A stretch of DNA of 64,000 bases from Prevotella sp. E13-27 (lineage in GTDB: Bacteria > Bacteroidota > Bacteroidia > Bacteroidales > Bacteroidaceae), in assembly GCF_023217965.1 (NCBI RefSeq), contig NZ_JALPSC010000001.1:806001-870000 (forward strand). Reading direction: 5' to 3'. Below the pieces are notes generated by a model, which was given only the letters and a program-made list of their open reading frames with translations, did no database searches and was not told the origin of the DNA. This document shows positions 17,257-25,122 of the stretch, piece by piece. The first letter of the stretch is position 1, and each line of letters begins with the position of its first letter. The position numbers were made by a program, and so were the translations under genes.

Positions 17257-18946
17257 TTATTGTCATGTCTGTAAAATCATCGTATAGGTCGGAGAACATA
17301 TCCTGTAAACGCTGATAGAACCTCATGCCTATCCCCTGTTCTTCTACGTCTCTGCCATTTTTCTTTATTGTGGAAACACATTCTGCCAGAAAGAATGTGG
17401 GTGAAGATGCTTGATCTATCATCATCACGATTTCAGAATCTTTTGCATACTCTCTTATCTTATAAGCCAATGCGCGGGTAGCTTCATATCTGTGTTGAGC
17501 AATGTACCCAGATATACAGAACAAAGCCTCAGTCAGATACTGCTCACCGAATTTCAAATAATATCCAAATAACAGTGTTTCAATAACATCTGCATATTTC
17601 CAATGCGATTCCCATTTTAGGTGATTACGCAAGGCTCTAACTTGACGTGTCCCTGAGAACTGCTTAAACCTATTCACAAAGTGTTCAGTATATGCAAAGA
17701 AGTGAGAACCACCTTGGATCTTCTCGTAAAAATCAAATTTCTCACCAAAAGGAGGTATCTCAGGGAGTATAAGGGCAGAAGAAAATTCTTCTTTAACACA
17801 GAAGCGTTCATCTGGGTTGAAGTTCTTTTTCCTCATCCATTTCCTGAGTCGGAACAAATGTGCGGCAAGAGTTTTTTCCAAAGAAGGATAATCATTTTCA
17901 ATCAGATCATTCCACCTGCTTGCCAAATGCTCTGCTTGTTTTTCAATAAAAATATAGCGTAGATGGTGTGCTTTTAACAAGTCATAGTCTGATAGCGGTA
18001 CACCCTTGGAATTTTCATTGGAAAAGAAGGTGTATGCCAAATCCAAGCGGCTTTCTTTAAGAATCAGTACGGTAAAAATGAGTTGGTTTATGATTCTACT
18101 ACATAGAGTTTCATCATACGACCTTGATGTCAAATGCTTGATTAACCATCTGCTGTTTGCCACATGCTTCTTGGAGTTTTCAGAAAGGAACTTCTGGGTT
18201 AGCAATGGCATATTTCCCTGATAGTTTAATTCTCGAACTATTAGGGTTAAAGTAACCAATCTTTGTTGCCCATCAATAACAGCATAATTGCCATTTGGGT
18301 CTTTTTGCAGAATGATAGTACCTAAATGGTATTCGCCATCATGGGGAATCTCCTTCAAACTATCCCAAAGAGCCTTAACCTGCTTATCTTCCCAGCAATA
18401 GTTTCTTTGATAATCTGGAATGACAAGGTTATTCCCAAATAGTTTGCCCAAAGAACACGTAGCCAGGCATACTTCATCATCATTCAGCCCTTCCTCTGAG
18501 AAAACGGTATCTCCCTTATATGCTTCCACACTAGGATTGACAGATGTCCGACGAATTATCTTTTCAATAATTGGATCAAAGATACCCATTATTTCAACAA
18601 AAGCATTCATAAGCTGTTCCCAATTATCTGTAGCAGCGTCTATTCTGCAACGGCATTGATTCCTTCCTTGCCACCCCAACCAATGTAATTTCGGGTTTCT
18701 GGAAGTCTGGAATCTCAATTCCTTTGCAAAATACTTATAATCCGAACTTTGGTATTTTCCTTCAAGATGTAACTCAACTGCACCTCCAATATACTCATAA
18801 TGGAGATCCTTGTCATCTTTCAAGACAGTGGTGACATAAAGATACCTACTGGACTGCCATGTACGATACTCATGGTAGGCATATACATATCTTTCAGGAA
18901 AGCAATCCTTAATGAACTTTTCTAAATGTTGGTCAATCCATGCCAT
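17228..18946 (-). CDS. DUF262 protein with N-terminal extension, no HNH domain
   Basis: A 572-aa protein. Residues 1-135 form an extra N-terminal domain with no family I can name (rich in aromatic residues; HYEYIGGAVELHLEG at about 49-63). Residues about 165-330 are DUF262, with IPDYQRNYCW (176-185) and DGQQR (225-229). The C-terminal region is helical and lacks the EHLxPQ and FGNLA motifs of DUF1524. It may act as the regulatory partner of the HNH-bearing DUF262 protein encoded next to it with overlapping frames. A pair of DUF262 proteins, only one of them with a nuclease, suggests a heteromeric effector. Confidence 0.8.
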   Translation of the reverse strand: MAWIDQHLEKFIKDCFPERYVYAYHEYRTWQSSRYLYVTTVLKDDKDLHYEYIGGAVELHLEGKYQSSDYKYFAKELRFQTSRNPKLHWLGWQGRNQCRCRIDAATDNWEQLMNAFVEIMGIFDPIIEKIIRRTSVNPSVEAYKGDTVFSEEGLNDDEVCLATCSLGKLFGNNLVIPDYQRNYCWEDKQVKALWDSLKEIPHDGEYHLGTIILQKDPNGNYAVIDGQQRLVTLTLIVRELNYQGNMPLLTQKFLSENSKKHVANSRWLIKHLTSRSYDETLCSRIINQLIFTVLILKESRLDLAYTFFSNENSKGVPLSDYDLLKAHHLRYIFIEKQAEHLASRWNDLIENDYPSLEKTLAAHLFRLRKWMRKKNFNPDERFCVKEEFSSALILPEIPPFGEKFDFYEKIQGGSHFFAYTEHFVNRFKQFSGTRQVRALRNHLKWESHWKYADVIETLLFGYYLKFGEQYLTEALFCISGYIAQHRYEATRALAYKIREYAKDSEIVMMIDQASSPTFFLAECVSTIKKNGRDVEEQGIGMRFYQRLQDMFSDLYDDFTDMTIIDKYNNEYL

Positions 18947-18978
18947 AGTATTACTTTTTAATCGATTCTATTTTTATT

Positions 18979-19470
18979 TCAAAGGATTTCTCTTGCTATC
19001 CAGGCACAAGCTTCTGCATCTGCCAGTGCATGATGGTGATTCTCTAACTGATAACCACACTCTGCGGCCACCGTATGCAACTGATGATTCTCTAAGTCAG
19101 GGAAACTACGACGTGATGCACACAACGTATCGTAGAAATCATAGTCGGGATAGTCCATCTGATAAACACGGAACACTGCCTTCAGACACCCTTCATCAAA
19201 TGGCTTGTTGTGGGCCACAAGAGGCAAGCCCTGGATTAATGGCTCTATCTGCGCCCATACTTTCGGAAACACGGGAGCATCTTCTGTATCTTCCCGGCAT
19301 AGGCCATGTACCTGGGAACACCAATAGTTATAGTAGTTTGGTTCTGGTTGGATAAGTGAATAGAAAGAATCCACTATCTCACCATCCCTAACAATGACAA
19401 CTCCTACAGAACAAACGGAAGAGCGTTCATTATTTGCCGTTTCAAAATCTATAGCTGCAAAATTCTTCAT
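18979..19470 (-). CDS. DEDDh 3'-5' exonuclease (DnaQ-like)
   Basis: A 163-aa single-domain exonuclease. The catalytic motifs are ExoI DFETAN (about residues 8-13), ExoII HNKPFDEGC (about 90-98) and ExoIII HHALADAEA (about 146-154), giving the D-E-D-D-H set. This family degrades single-stranded DNA or RNA from the 3' end. It lies in the WYL operon between the PD-(D/E)XK-like gene (17 bp upstream) and the DUF262 pair (32 bp downstream). This arrangement suggests it processes the products of the restriction enzymes. Confidence 0.85.
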   Translation of the reverse strand: MKNFAAIDFETANNERSSVCSVGVVIVRDGEIVDSFYSLIQPEPNYYNYWCSQVHGLCREDTEDAPVFPKVWAQIEPLIQGLPLVAHNKPFDEGCLKAVFRVYQMDYPDYDFYDTLCASRRSFPDLENHQLHTVAAECGYQLENHHHALADAEACAWIAREIL

Positions 19471-19487
19471 ATATTATGTCTTTTCTG

Positions 19488-20054
19488 TTATTTCAGCAAA
19501 TCTTCTATTTTGTCCCACCTTTCCTCGGCAATTTTCAGTCCGTTCTGTGACTGTGAAGCTAAAGGATTCTGATATTCAGGATATGTGTATTTTAATGATG
19601 ACTTACCAGGTTGGTTTTTACCTTCCAACCATTCAGTAAAAACTCCAACTATCGGTTTGCATGTCAGAGTTCGATTCCAGTCTTTTACATACCAAAGGTT
19701 GCTCGAAACGATTAGTTTCTTGACCTCATCTTTTGATAAGATATAGAACTTCATTTCGGAATAGTTTTCTTTAGGCATATACACAAATACCCACGGACCG
19801 ATAATCGAAGTGTCAATATTAGGTATTGTACCATCCAACTCAGAAGTGAAGCCTGTCAATATGTTATGTGTTGTTCCGGTTTTGACCTGTATCATAACAC
19901 TCTTCCCTGTTTCTGGGTTCATACAAACCAGATCAGCATTTTTGTAATTCTGAAATGAACTGTTGATATTGATTACATCAAAGCCTTTCTTCAATAATTC
20001 CAAGGCTACAGCGGTTTCGCCTATAGCACATATTCTTGTATTATCTTTCTTCAT
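19488..20054 (-). CDS. PD-(D/E)XK-like endonuclease
   Basis: A 188-aa protein with a restriction-endonuclease-like core: IGETAVALELLKKGFDV (about 11-27), then NADLV (about 39-43) and VMIQVKTGT (about 53-61). These give the E...D...(Q)xK pattern of this fold. It is similar in plan to DUF4365-like nucleases and short restriction enzymes. It is encoded 1 bp after the 349-aa protein gene in the WYL operon, so it is probably one of the effectors. The family name is not certain, but the fold call is well supported by the ordered motif. Confidence 0.75.
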   Translation of the reverse strand: MKKDNTRICAIGETAVALELLKKGFDVININSSFQNYKNADLVCMNPETGKSVMIQVKTGTTHNILTGFTSELDGTIPNIDTSIIGPWVFVYMPKENYSEMKFYILSKDEVKKLIVSSNLWYVKDWNRTLTCKPIVGVFTEWLEGKNQPGKSSLKYTYPEYQNPLASQSQNGLKIAEERWDKIEDLLK

Positions 20055-20055
20055 G

Positions 20056-21105
20056 TTAGTCTTTTCCTATTCCGTGTAACGAACCAAGTGCAAAGAATAT
20101 CCATCTAGGCAATATAACATTGCGGATATTGTATTTATACCATTCGTCAAAAGCGGTTACAACTTTGAATTTGTAGTTCGAATCGATATGGAAAATACCT
20201 TTGAAATCAGCAAGGACAAACGTTTCGTCAGGACGGCTATGGGCATAGATTAAGAATTCGTTAAACGCCTTTTTCATGTCACCGATAAAATCGTCCTTAT
20301 CTGGCATTGGGATTTCATAGTATTTTTTGACTTGATAATCTGGAAGATTGTCTGCGAAGATGAAGTAGCATGGTTCTCCGTTCTCATCTTCATCATTTGC
20401 TTCACAATCTCTGAAATATGTTAGAGTCTTGTCATCAGTAAGTACCTCCTCAATCTCGTCATAAGCGAAACGTTGCATTTTCTTTCGCAAGGACGTGCCT
20501 TCAATAAACGTCGGAGCGTTCATTGCTACGGAAGCTTTTTCGCCTATTTCGGCAAAAGAAGGCCCACCTTGGCAGAAGGCATCTACTGCCCACATTACAA
20601 ACATGGGATTATACTCTTTGAACATCGTTGGATTTACATTTACGAAAGCTGTACCGTCTTTGTGAATGGCACCACGTCCTTCAAACAAAATGTCGCAGTT
20701 GTCACCAGCCAAACCTGGCAATTCTGCATCATTAAAGTATCTAACTAAAGATGTATAGCCTTGATGTGTCACTACGTCACCAGTAAAAATATCTCTGCCC
20801 ATATCGTCCTTTAACTTTGTGTCAACACCTGCAAAGATGACTGGCACAGTGGATAAAAGCGTATGAGCAAGTTGGTCATTTTTGTGGTAAGGAACATAGT
20901 CTTTATCTTTGGTGATTAGCATCATAACATCACCATCGAAATAAAAATCACCAAAGTAGGCATAGTCAAACTTACCCCAAGGGTTAATGAATCGTACACG
21001 TCGGCTTAACAAAAACCTCTTAATGTCTTTGCGTTCCATAATGTCACGATAGTATATACGGCACATGTCCTGTATTCCACGAAAGCTAAAATTGACTTTA
21101 TCCAT
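20056..21105 (-). CDS. YopX/macro-like hybrid protein of WYL operon
   Basis: A 349-aa protein of unknown function. Residues about 95-150 resemble a YopX-type beta domain (KDDMGRDIFTGDVVTHQG). Residues about 270-320 hold KAFNEFLIYAHSRPDETFVL, which resembles the end of the phage macro-like (A1S_2505-type) domain, but the usual G-C-G-x-A-G loop that follows is missing. It is encoded 2 bp after the WYL regulator and 1 bp before the PD-(D/E)XK gene, so it is tightly bound to the operon. It could sense a nucleotide ligand, which is inference. Confidence 0.6.
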   Translation of the reverse strand: MDKVNFSFRGIQDMCRIYYRDIMERKDIKRFLLSRRVRFINPWGKFDYAYFGDFYFDGDVMMLITKDKDYVPYHKNDQLAHTLLSTVPVIFAGVDTKLKDDMGRDIFTGDVVTHQGYTSLVRYFNDAELPGLAGDNCDILFEGRGAIHKDGTAFVNVNPTMFKEYNPMFVMWAVDAFCQGGPSFAEIGEKASVAMNAPTFIEGTSLRKKMQRFAYDEIEEVLTDDKTLTYFRDCEANDEDENGEPCYFIFADNLPDYQVKKYYEIPMPDKDDFIGDMKKAFNEFLIYAHSRPDETFVLADFKGIFHIDSNYKFKVVTAFDEWYKYNIRNVILPRWIFFALGSLHGIGKD

Positions 21106-21107
21106 AG

Positions 21108-22010
21108 TTATTCCTTATATTTGTTCCACATTCTTTTTATTATGCCACCGATTTCCTTACGGAGCCAGAAGGGTTCCAACACCTCAACATCTTCGCCATT
21201 GGATAGAAGTTCAATAATGAAATCGAACTCAGGACGTAAACGATATGTAAATATACTGTATTCGTCGTTCCTCTCCACCTCATCCTGAGAAGAATGAAGC
21301 TTTAATGAACGTATATAGTTCGCTTGACCTGCTGAAACTTTGATTATTACCGTCTCTGTCTTTCTTTTGGTTCCTGCTATCACACCATAACAATCTTGGA
21401 AGAACACCGACGGCTCAAAATCTTCTGGCATTTTGAACTTATCCTTTTGCTTCCATAATCCATAGATGCGATCAAGAGAATAAATCATCACTTTGTTATA
21501 GTAAGGACTGAGGGCTACCATGTACCAACGCTGTTTGAATAGCTTGACGCAGAGAGGATGCACATTAAACGTGTGGCTCTCTTCACGCCAATAACTCTGA
21601 TAAGTAATGCGGATAACATTGTTGGTTTTCATTGCCTCAATTATCATTGGCAGATACTTAACTCCTGAAGGTATATCTTCAAGTAGGATGCGGTCTTTCA
21701 ACTGTTGGCTATCCAAAAGTAGGTTGCTCACAGATATTGTACTTAGTAGCCAACTGCGAAGTCCACCATTTTCGACTTCTCGCGCGTTACCTATATAATA
21801 ATGGTAGCCACCTTTACGTTCACAGTCAATGACAAGACCGAACATTTCCTCTGCTGCAATACGCCATTTGTGAAATGTTCGTAAAGGTATTGGTTCTACG
21901 TCCATGTCATCGTCCAGCCACTTCTGATTGATTTCTTCAAAAGTTATATGACCAGCATTATAGATGGTTTCTACCAGCCAGACGTATTTTCCTAATAGAT
22001 TTTTAGCCAT
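21108..22010 (-). CDS. WYL-domain transcriptional regulator
   Basis: A 300-aa protein. An N-terminal winged helix-turn-helix (about 1-60, with PLRTFHKWRIAAEEMFG) is followed by a WYL domain (about 120-205, with the motif RWYMVALSPYYNKVMIYSLD) and a C-terminal WCX-like domain. WYL proteins such as BrxR and CapW repress defence operons through inverted-repeat operators and respond to a nucleic-acid-linked ligand. The ATG at 22010 is the start: the in-frame TTG at 22031 lies in the TATCTTTG promoter box. The gene carries module D in its own promoter, so it is probably autoregulated, and it heads a six-gene operon with nuclease genes. Confidence 0.85.
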   Translation of the reverse strand: MAKNLLGKYVWLVETIYNAGHITFEEINQKWLDDDMDVEPIPLRTFHKWRIAAEEMFGLVIDCERKGGYHYYIGNAREVENGGLRSWLLSTISVSNLLLDSQQLKDRILLEDIPSGVKYLPMIIEAMKTNNVIRITYQSYWREESHTFNVHPLCVKLFKQRWYMVALSPYYNKVMIYSLDRIYGLWKQKDKFKMPEDFEPSVFFQDCYGVIAGTKRKTETVIIKVSAGQANYIRSLKLHSSQDEVERNDEYSIFTYRLRPEFDFIIELLSNGEDVEVLEPFWLRKEIGGIIKRMWNKYKE

Positions 22011-22028
22011 AATCTGAAAATGTTTCTG

Positions 22029-22064
22029 CAAAGATAATCAAAACATGTGTAAAATTGAGGCATA
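22029..22064 (-). promoter_or_regulatory. Regulon control module D, in front of the WYL gene
   Basis: The minus strand has TATGCC-N7-TACACA (22046-22064), with one good and one degraded half-site, 9 bp, then TATCTTTG (22029-22036). The geometry is identical to the other modules and a T-rich tract lies upstream. Its place at the regulator's own promoter suggests weak autoregulation. Confidence 0.75.
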
Positions 22065-22095
22065 AGTTATAAAAAATGCTGTTTATTAAAGTTTT

Positions 22096-22617
22096 TTATC
22101 CAACTTCTGCTTCTAATATCTGGATTATTCTGTCAGCCACCTCGCTCGTAAGCCCCTCTCTTGAATCAGTTTTTACGAAATGAGCAGCTTGACTAGTAAA
22201 GAACAAATCCTCATCATCAACTATACAGTAAGGGTTGTTTGCTGCTCTATGTAATTCAATCCAAGCAAATACCTCCAGTCCTTTTGAATATTTCACAGCT
22301 TGAACTATATTGGAATCTGTCTCTGGGATATAAAAGTTGGCAGATACCAAAGTAGGAGTAACAGAATGAAGATGCGATGGCAACTGCCTATACCACCACA
22401 TTTCGTCTAAATACCCAAAACCCATTTCTTTCCATGATGAAGAAATTACAATCCTGGCATTTGTTGCAACAATGACACGTTCTAATTGAGCAACAGCCTG
22501 GGGATCAAACAACTCTCCATACTCATCAGACCTATCAAGTTGATTCTTGAACAAATAGGCTTGGTATTCAGTCGTATTCAAAACACCATCTAAATCTAAA
22601 AACAAATACTTTTCCAT
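22096..22617 (-). CDS. HAD-superfamily phosphatase-like protein
   Basis: A 173-aa protein. The N-terminal DLDGVLN carries the two HAD catalytic aspartates, ARIVISSSWKEMG gives motif II (Ser), and NPYCIVDDED gives the acidic motif IV. This layout fits the HAD domain found in 'Swiss-army-knife' RNA repair proteins (PF18143), a family linked to nucleic-acid repair or conflict systems. The ATG at 22617 was chosen because the longer frame would run through the promoter and operator at 22641-22676. It is a single-gene unit of the WYL regulon. Confidence 0.8.
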   Translation of the reverse strand: MEKYLFLDLDGVLNTTEYQAYLFKNQLDRSDEYGELFDPQAVAQLERVIVATNARIVISSSWKEMGFGYLDEMWWYRQLPSHLHSVTPTLVSANFYIPETDSNIVQAVKYSKGLEVFAWIELHRAANNPYCIVDDEDLFFTSQAAHFVKTDSREGLTSEVADRIIQILEAEVG

Positions 22618-22640
22618 ATCAGAATTCAAATAACTGGGGA

Positions 22641-22676
22641 CAAATATAAAAATAAGGTATGCCAAATAGAGGCACA
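22641..22676 (-). promoter_or_regulatory. Regulon control module E
   Basis: The minus strand has TGTGCC-N7-GGCATA (22658-22676), 9 bp, then TATATTTG (22641-22648), with a T-tract upstream. It drives the HAD gene. Confidence 0.8.
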
Positions 22677-22703
22677 AGTCATAAAAAAGTTTCATATAAA
22701 GGA

Positions 22704-22735
22704 CAAAAAAGAAAAGCATACCATTCCTGATATGC
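22704..22735 (-). terminator. Rho-independent terminator of the long leftward cluster
   Basis: On the minus strand GCATATCA pairs with TGGTATGC (one wobble) around a GGAA GNRA-type tetraloop, followed by a T-rich tail. It lies just after the last gene of the 22.75-37.8 kb cluster and separates it from the WYL regulon. Confidence 0.8.
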
Positions 22736-22751
22736 CCTCCTTTCAGAGTAG

Positions 22752-23072
22752 TCAATAGTAGTCTATCCTGTGTGCATACTTGGGATTCGTGAATGTCTTT
22801 TCCAGTTCCTCGTATATCCCAACCTGATCCTCGATAGAAAACTCTGACAGTTCGATTGAATCAGCGTACTCGTCAAGCAGAATCCTTACCGATTCCTTTC
22901 CTGGGTCGATATAGATTTTGTCGATATGATACACTTCTTCCTCGTAGTAGCTGAAGGACTGTCTTATTTGCAAGCCACCCAACCCAACCTCACAGTCTCT
23001 TTTTGCCAGGTCGATAATGGCTTTCTTTACCTTTTCCTTCAGTTCTTTCAGTTGTTGCTTGATACTCTCCAT
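22752..23072 (-). CDS. Hypothetical protein, mobile-element type
   Basis: A 106-aa protein starting MESIKQQLKELKEK: an N-terminal coiled-coil-like helix, then a beta-rich part and an acidic C-terminus. The family was not recognised. The start at 23072 is the first ATG after the stop of the preceding gene. It is the last gene of the long leftward cluster. Confidence 0.6.
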   Translation of the reverse strand: MESIKQQLKELKEKVKKAIIDLAKRDCEVGLGGLQIRQSFSYYEEEVYHIDKIYIDPGKESVRILLDEYADSIELSEFSIEDQVGIYEELEKTFTNPKYAHRIDYY

Positions 23073-23077
23073 AATCG

Positions 23078-23446
23078 TTAGTCTAACCATGAAGTCCAAT
23101 ATGATTCTCCCTTGCCGTCATCATAGAGGTCGTTGTATTCCTCTTCCGACAAGTGCTTATGCAAACACTCTTCCGAACAATAATACTCAGCACCGTTCTC
23201 AATGCAAAATCCCTCGTACATGGGGCTTCCACATTCTGAACAGCATCGTATATGTTCCAAATCCAGTTCATCTACAAGAGTATCTGTTGTGCTATGCCCA
23301 ATTACATAGTCTGCCATAAACTCCTGTATGTCCCTTGCCTCCAGTCCACCGTTGTCTTTTATGAGCTGGTGGAAAAAGCTCTCCAGATTTGAGGATGCCA
23401 AAACTTCTTGTCTCAGCACTTCCTTTGGGTCTTTCTTACATTCCAT
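23078..23446 (-). CDS. Zinc-finger hypothetical protein
   Basis: A 122-aa protein with a treble-clef-like cysteine set (CCSECGSPMYEGFC, then YYCSEECL) at about residues 68-95. It has an acidic C-terminus ending in aromatic residues. It probably binds zinc. The function is unknown. It overlaps the next upstream gene by 11 bp. Confidence 0.65.
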   Translation of the reverse strand: MECKKDPKEVLRQEVLASSNLESFFHQLIKDNGGLEARDIQEFMADYVIGHSTTDTLVDELDLEHIRCCSECGSPMYEGFCIENGAEYYCSEECLHKHLSEEEYNDLYDDGKGESYWTSWLD

Positions 23447-23651
23447 ATTCTCGTTCTGTTATTTCGTTTACACTCATCCACTCACAGTCACGCAAGCGGA
23501 ATTCATACTTATCTTCCAACGTGTGAAGAAAGTCCTCAAAGTCCTCATATTTCTCGGCCTCTTTCAGTTCTTCGTCCGTCAGTTGAATCTTGATTAGGGT
23601 ACCTCCTGTATAGTCCAGGAGTAACACAAACTTTGTCTGATTCTTACTCAT
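23436..23651 (-). CDS. Small acidic hypothetical protein
   Basis: A 71-aa acidic protein with a beta start (KFVLLLDYTGGTLIKIQL) and a helical middle rich in E and K. It overlaps both neighbours, which suggests translational coupling. No family was recognised. Confidence 0.6.
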   Translation of the reverse strand: MSKNQTKFVLLLDYTGGTLIKIQLTDEELKEAEKYEDFEDFLHTLEDKYEFRLRDCEWMSVNEITEREYGM

Positions 23652-23745
23652 ACTCTTTCCTGTTTAATGGCCAAGGGTCAGTCAGCAGCACATAAGCTAC
23701 TAATGTTAATGCGACCCTCAGCAGGAATCTTGTTGATGTTTTCAT
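23644..23745 (-). CDS. 33-aa membrane peptide
   Basis: A short frame starting MKTSTRFLLRVALTLVAYVLL: a basic start and one hydrophobic segment. Its ATG overlaps the stop of the upstream 49-aa gene (ATGA) and its end overlaps the start of the next gene by 8 bp, so it fits the coupled pattern of the cluster. There is no homology evidence. Confidence 0.45.
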   Translation of the reverse strand: MKTSTRFLLRVALTLVAYVLLTDPWPLNRKEYE

Positions 23746-23891
23746 TTTCTTACTAGTCTTATAAATTTGATTTCACTTGCCGTCGGATATAACCTTCGGC
23801 ATTTCTGGTAGGCATAGCTCGGATTGTTGGACTGTGCATATGCCTTGAAATCCGAACCTGCCACCGTTACCATAAACTCATAGGTGTTCAT
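23742..23891 (-). CDS. 49-aa hypothetical protein
   Basis: The frame reads MNTYEFMVTVAGSDFKAYAQ and ends in EIKFIRLVRK. Small proteins of this layout, a beta strand, a helix with a YAQSNN-like segment and a basic end, are common in Bacteroidales mobile elements. It overlaps the next upstream gene by 4 bp. Confidence 0.55.
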   Translation of the reverse strand: MNTYEFMVTVAGSDFKAYAQSNNPSYAYQKCRRLYPTASEIKFIRLVRK

Positions 23892-24463
23892 TCTGATACC
23901 ACTTCGTATGCGTTAAAGTATATCATCTTGTCATCATCTTCCGTGTTGCAGTTCCAGTCGCTGATGGCTTGTTCCATATCAGCCCTGGTCTTGACTTCCT
24001 TTCCGATGATTTCCGATACATAGGTACAGACACCCTCGATTGTAGTAAAGTATTCATAGTCCAAATCATACTCGATGCGGAAACGGTCTTTGAAATAGTT
24101 GCCGCCTGTATCGTTAGTAATGAATACACCCATGCCATCCTCTTCTGCCATGTAGTAGATTTCAAGGGATGGATAGGTTTCCTTGACTAGTTTGAATACC
24201 TCGTTCATAGGCCCCCAAGCGGTTTCTGTGTTGAAACGGAGTATTGATCCGTTCCAATCCAGGTCACTCCAGGAACCTCTGCAATAAACCTTCTGCCAAT
24301 CTGCTCCCAGCTTAGTTACAAGGCATCCCAGCCATGTCTTGCCGAAAGAATTGTCAACTAAAGGTTTCCTTCTGTTTTCCAGATTGTTCATTTTGCTAAA
24401 CAAACTCTGGACTTCTTTCCTCTTTCCGTCTATGACGTATGAGGTATAGCACCAATTCGGCAT
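23888..24463 (-). CDS. DUF1281-like / MPNWCYT-type protein
   Basis: A 191-aa protein that begins MPNWCYTSYVIDG, the typical start of phage and mobile-element proteins with a ferredoxin-like fold (DUF1281/Api92-like). The ATG at 24463 was chosen on this motif; the frame is open for 13 more codons. It has an acidic C-terminus. It is probably cytosolic. The role is unknown. Confidence 0.65.
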   Translation of the reverse strand: MPNWCYTSYVIDGKRKEVQSLFSKMNNLENRRKPLVDNSFGKTWLGCLVTKLGADWQKVYCRGSWSDLDWNGSILRFNTETAWGPMNEVFKLVKETYPSLEIYYMAEEDGMGVFITNDTGGNYFKDRFRIEYDLDYEYFTTIEGVCTYVSEIIGKEVKTRADMEQAISDWNCNTEDDDKMIYFNAYEVVSE

Positions 24464-24477
24464 ATCTACTCCTTTCT

Positions 24478-24768
24478 TTAAGCGATAGTGAAATAGGTGC
24501 AATGATTGAAGTCTGGGGAGAATGGTGAGAAGGAAATCATCTTGAATCCCTTGCCGAAACGTCCCCGGTACTTCTCCAGTGAAAACTTCTTTGGCGTAGC
24601 CTTTCCCCTTGCTACCGATGTGTGGTGTGGGAGAAAGCCATGCTTGATAAGTCGCTTTACTGTGTTTCGCTGCTCCTGGCTAAAGATGTAAGCCTGTGCA
24701 GCAGCCTTCTTTGTAGGATGGAGCGTCTTGATGGTCGCCCGATCCTGATTGTTAATGTCGATAATCAT
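24478..24768 (-). CDS. Small basic hypothetical protein
   Basis: A 96-aa protein with a basic helical middle (RNTVKRLIKHGFLPHH) and a C-terminal aromatic-rich end. It may bind nucleic acid, judging only from charge. It is part of the long cluster. Confidence 0.55.
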   Translation of the reverse strand: MIIDINNQDRATIKTLHPTKKAAAQAYIFSQEQRNTVKRLIKHGFLPHHTSVARGKATPKKFSLEKYRGRFGKGFKMISFSPFSPDFNHCTYFTIA

Positions 24769-24786
24769 AATGTTTAATTTATAATG

Positions 24787-25122
24787 TTAATAAAGTCTCT
24801 TTGGTCGATAGACACTGGCTTTAGATGCAGGTGGCTGTACTTTCTTGAAGCAAGCTCCCCATCCCCACCAGTGGTTTTCAACATTCTCAGTCAGTTCTTC
24901 TACGGTCATTCCCTCCTTGTAATGGCGGCAAACGTCCCGTATCAGTTCGTCCTCAAATCCGTCTTGTTTCGGATTCAAGCCCATGTAGTCGGTGTCGATA
25001 GTGATGTTCCACTCGTCCACACCTTCAGGTTCCTCAAAGTAGATGGTGCATGGCATTGTGATAGTCCTTGCCCCATTCCTTTTCTTCCTGTTTACGATAA
25101 TGTCATCTACTACTATTGCCAT
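24787..25122 (-). CDS. Hypothetical protein
   Basis: A 111-aa protein starting MAIVVDDIIVNRKKRNG. It is a mixed beta protein with a helical DELIRDVCRHYKEGMTVEEL segment, and the C-terminus is rich in tryptophan. It overlaps the next upstream gene by 20 bp. No family was recognised. Confidence 0.6.
   Translation of the reverse strand: MAIVVDDIIVNRKKRNGARTITMPCTIYFEEPEGVDEWNITIDTDYMGLNPKQDGFEDELIRDVCRHYKEGMTVEELTENVENHWWGWGACFKKVQPPASKASVYRPKRLY

Noticed and set aside
19655..19680. GTTCGATTCC sequence resembling a tRNA T-loop
   Set aside because: It lies inside the PD-(D/E)XK-like gene and has no acceptor, D or anticodon stem around it. No tRNA was found in the window.
22617..22755. 46-residue N-terminal extension of the HAD gene
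   Set aside because: The extension would be encoded across the operator, promoter and terminator. The HAD family starts at MEKYLFLDLDGVLN.
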